In this document: one piece after another, positions 5,566-5,973 of the stretch
Position numbering within the stretch: the stretch's first letter is position 1
Layout: each line of letters starts with the position of its first letter
NCBI GenBank assembly: GCA_016208845.1
Contig: JACQXH010000249.1
Location: forward strand, 1,527-7,499
DNA length: 5,973 nt
Direction of reading: 5' to 3'
Origin: Nitrospirota bacterium
GTDB taxonomy: Bacteria; Nitrospirota; Thermodesulfovibrionia; UBA6902; BMS3Bbin08
Notes under the pieces: generated by a model
The model's input: the letters and a program-made list of their open reading frames with translations, nothing else
Told to the model about the DNA's origin: nothing
Database searches by the model: none
Translations under genes and position numbers: made by a program

Positions 5566-5973
5566 TTACTGTACGATAATTTTAACGCTTCCTGAAGAAA
5601 CAGGTGAATTGGGAAGTCTGGCCTGAATCATATGTTCTCCGGGAGTAATCGTAAGGCGCGCAGTGTATGGATAATCCGTCACCTGAAAGGGCCTGCCGTC
5701 AATGTACCATACCAATTGCGGAACTATAGGATTCACAACTGCTCGCAAGGCCAGGGTAGACATATCCGCAGGCGTTTCAGGGTCGCGTATCAGGCGCAGT
5801 CCATTTTCAGGTGAAATAATGCTTATATGCATCTTTTTTTCTTTAAGTTGAAATGATGCTTCTTTCGCTCCGCCAACAAAACCTGCAGGATCATCCAATC
5901 TTTCTGGGGGCCTGCTGATCCCGGCGGCAGAAGCCCACTCAGCATAGCGCGGGGGCAGATCGACAAAATTCCG
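5566..5973 (-). CDS. pbpC: Penicillin-binding protein 1C, C-terminal end (partial)
   Basis: The reading frame is open to the right edge, so only the last 135 residues are present. They begin RNFVDLPPRYAEWASAAG, a linker I associate with PBP1C proteins. An immunoglobulin-like domain follows (about residues 48-135), with ISIISPENGLRL, VWYIDGRPFQ and TPGEHMIQARLP. This matches the usual form of the PBP1C C-terminal domain (BiPBP_C): SP-x-G, then W-x-v-DG, then PG-x-H. PBP1C is an inner-membrane bifunctional transglycosylase/transpeptidase with these domains in the periplasm; the catalytic parts lie beyond the window. A TTG at 5898 is internal and not a start. The gene is convergent with the Mur ligase, with about 100 bp between the stop codons and no clear terminator hairpin. 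Confidence 0.8.
   Translation of the reverse strand, partial: RNFVDLPPRYAEWASAAGISRPPERLDDPAGFVGGAKEASFQLKEKKMHISIISPENGLRLIRDPETPADMSTLALRAVVNPIVPQLVWYIDGRPFQVTDYPYTARLTITPGEHMIQARLPNSPVSSGSVKIIVQ

Noticed and set aside
5632..5814. 60-residue plus-strand frame
   Set aside because: It is antisense to the PBP1C C-terminal domain, which has recognisable motifs on the other strand.

Overview
The window carries five protein genes, two of them cut by the window edges, with intergenic DNA that holds two long imperfect palindromes. Codon use, moderate base composition, a DrrA-type ABC exporter, a penicillin-binding protein 1C tail and a multidomain diguanylate cyclase fit an environmental Gram-negative bacterium. 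The general style suggests Nitrospirota or a deltaproteobacterium-like lineage. This placement is an impression, since no rRNA or other phylogenetic marker is present. Two structural oddities raise the possibility that the sequence comes from a metagenome assembly.

Layout. (1) 2-1255, +: C-terminal part of a PAS-PAS-GGDEF diguanylate cyclase, open at the left edge. (2) 1256-1499: AT-rich gap dominated by an imperfect inverted repeat. (3) 1500-3241, +: a two-gene ABC-2 exporter operon. The ATPase lacks about 27 residues between Walker A and the Q-loop. The permease is frameshifted by a diverged 91-nt tandem duplication. (4) 3250-3588, -: a small protein with ten cysteines, convergent with the permease and only 8 nt from it. 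(5) 3589-4106: about 500 bp without a clear gene. It holds possible leader peptides on the minus strand, a short receiver-domain-like peptide remnant, a 105-bp palindromic element and a candidate Fur-like operator. (6) 4107-5462, +: a MurC/Mpl-like Mur ligase with a variant P-loop. (7) 5566-5973, -: the C-terminal end of a PBP1C-type peptidoglycan synthase, open at the right edge.

The Mur ligase and PBP1C genes both concern peptidoglycan but are convergent, so they are neighbours and not an operon. The diguanylate cyclase, ABC exporter and Cys-rich protein show no functional link to each other. I see no CRISPR array, tRNA, rRNA, transposase or clear defence system. The strongest anomaly is the doubly damaged ABC operon. 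It is either a decaying or recombined exporter, or an assembly chimera of two related transporters.
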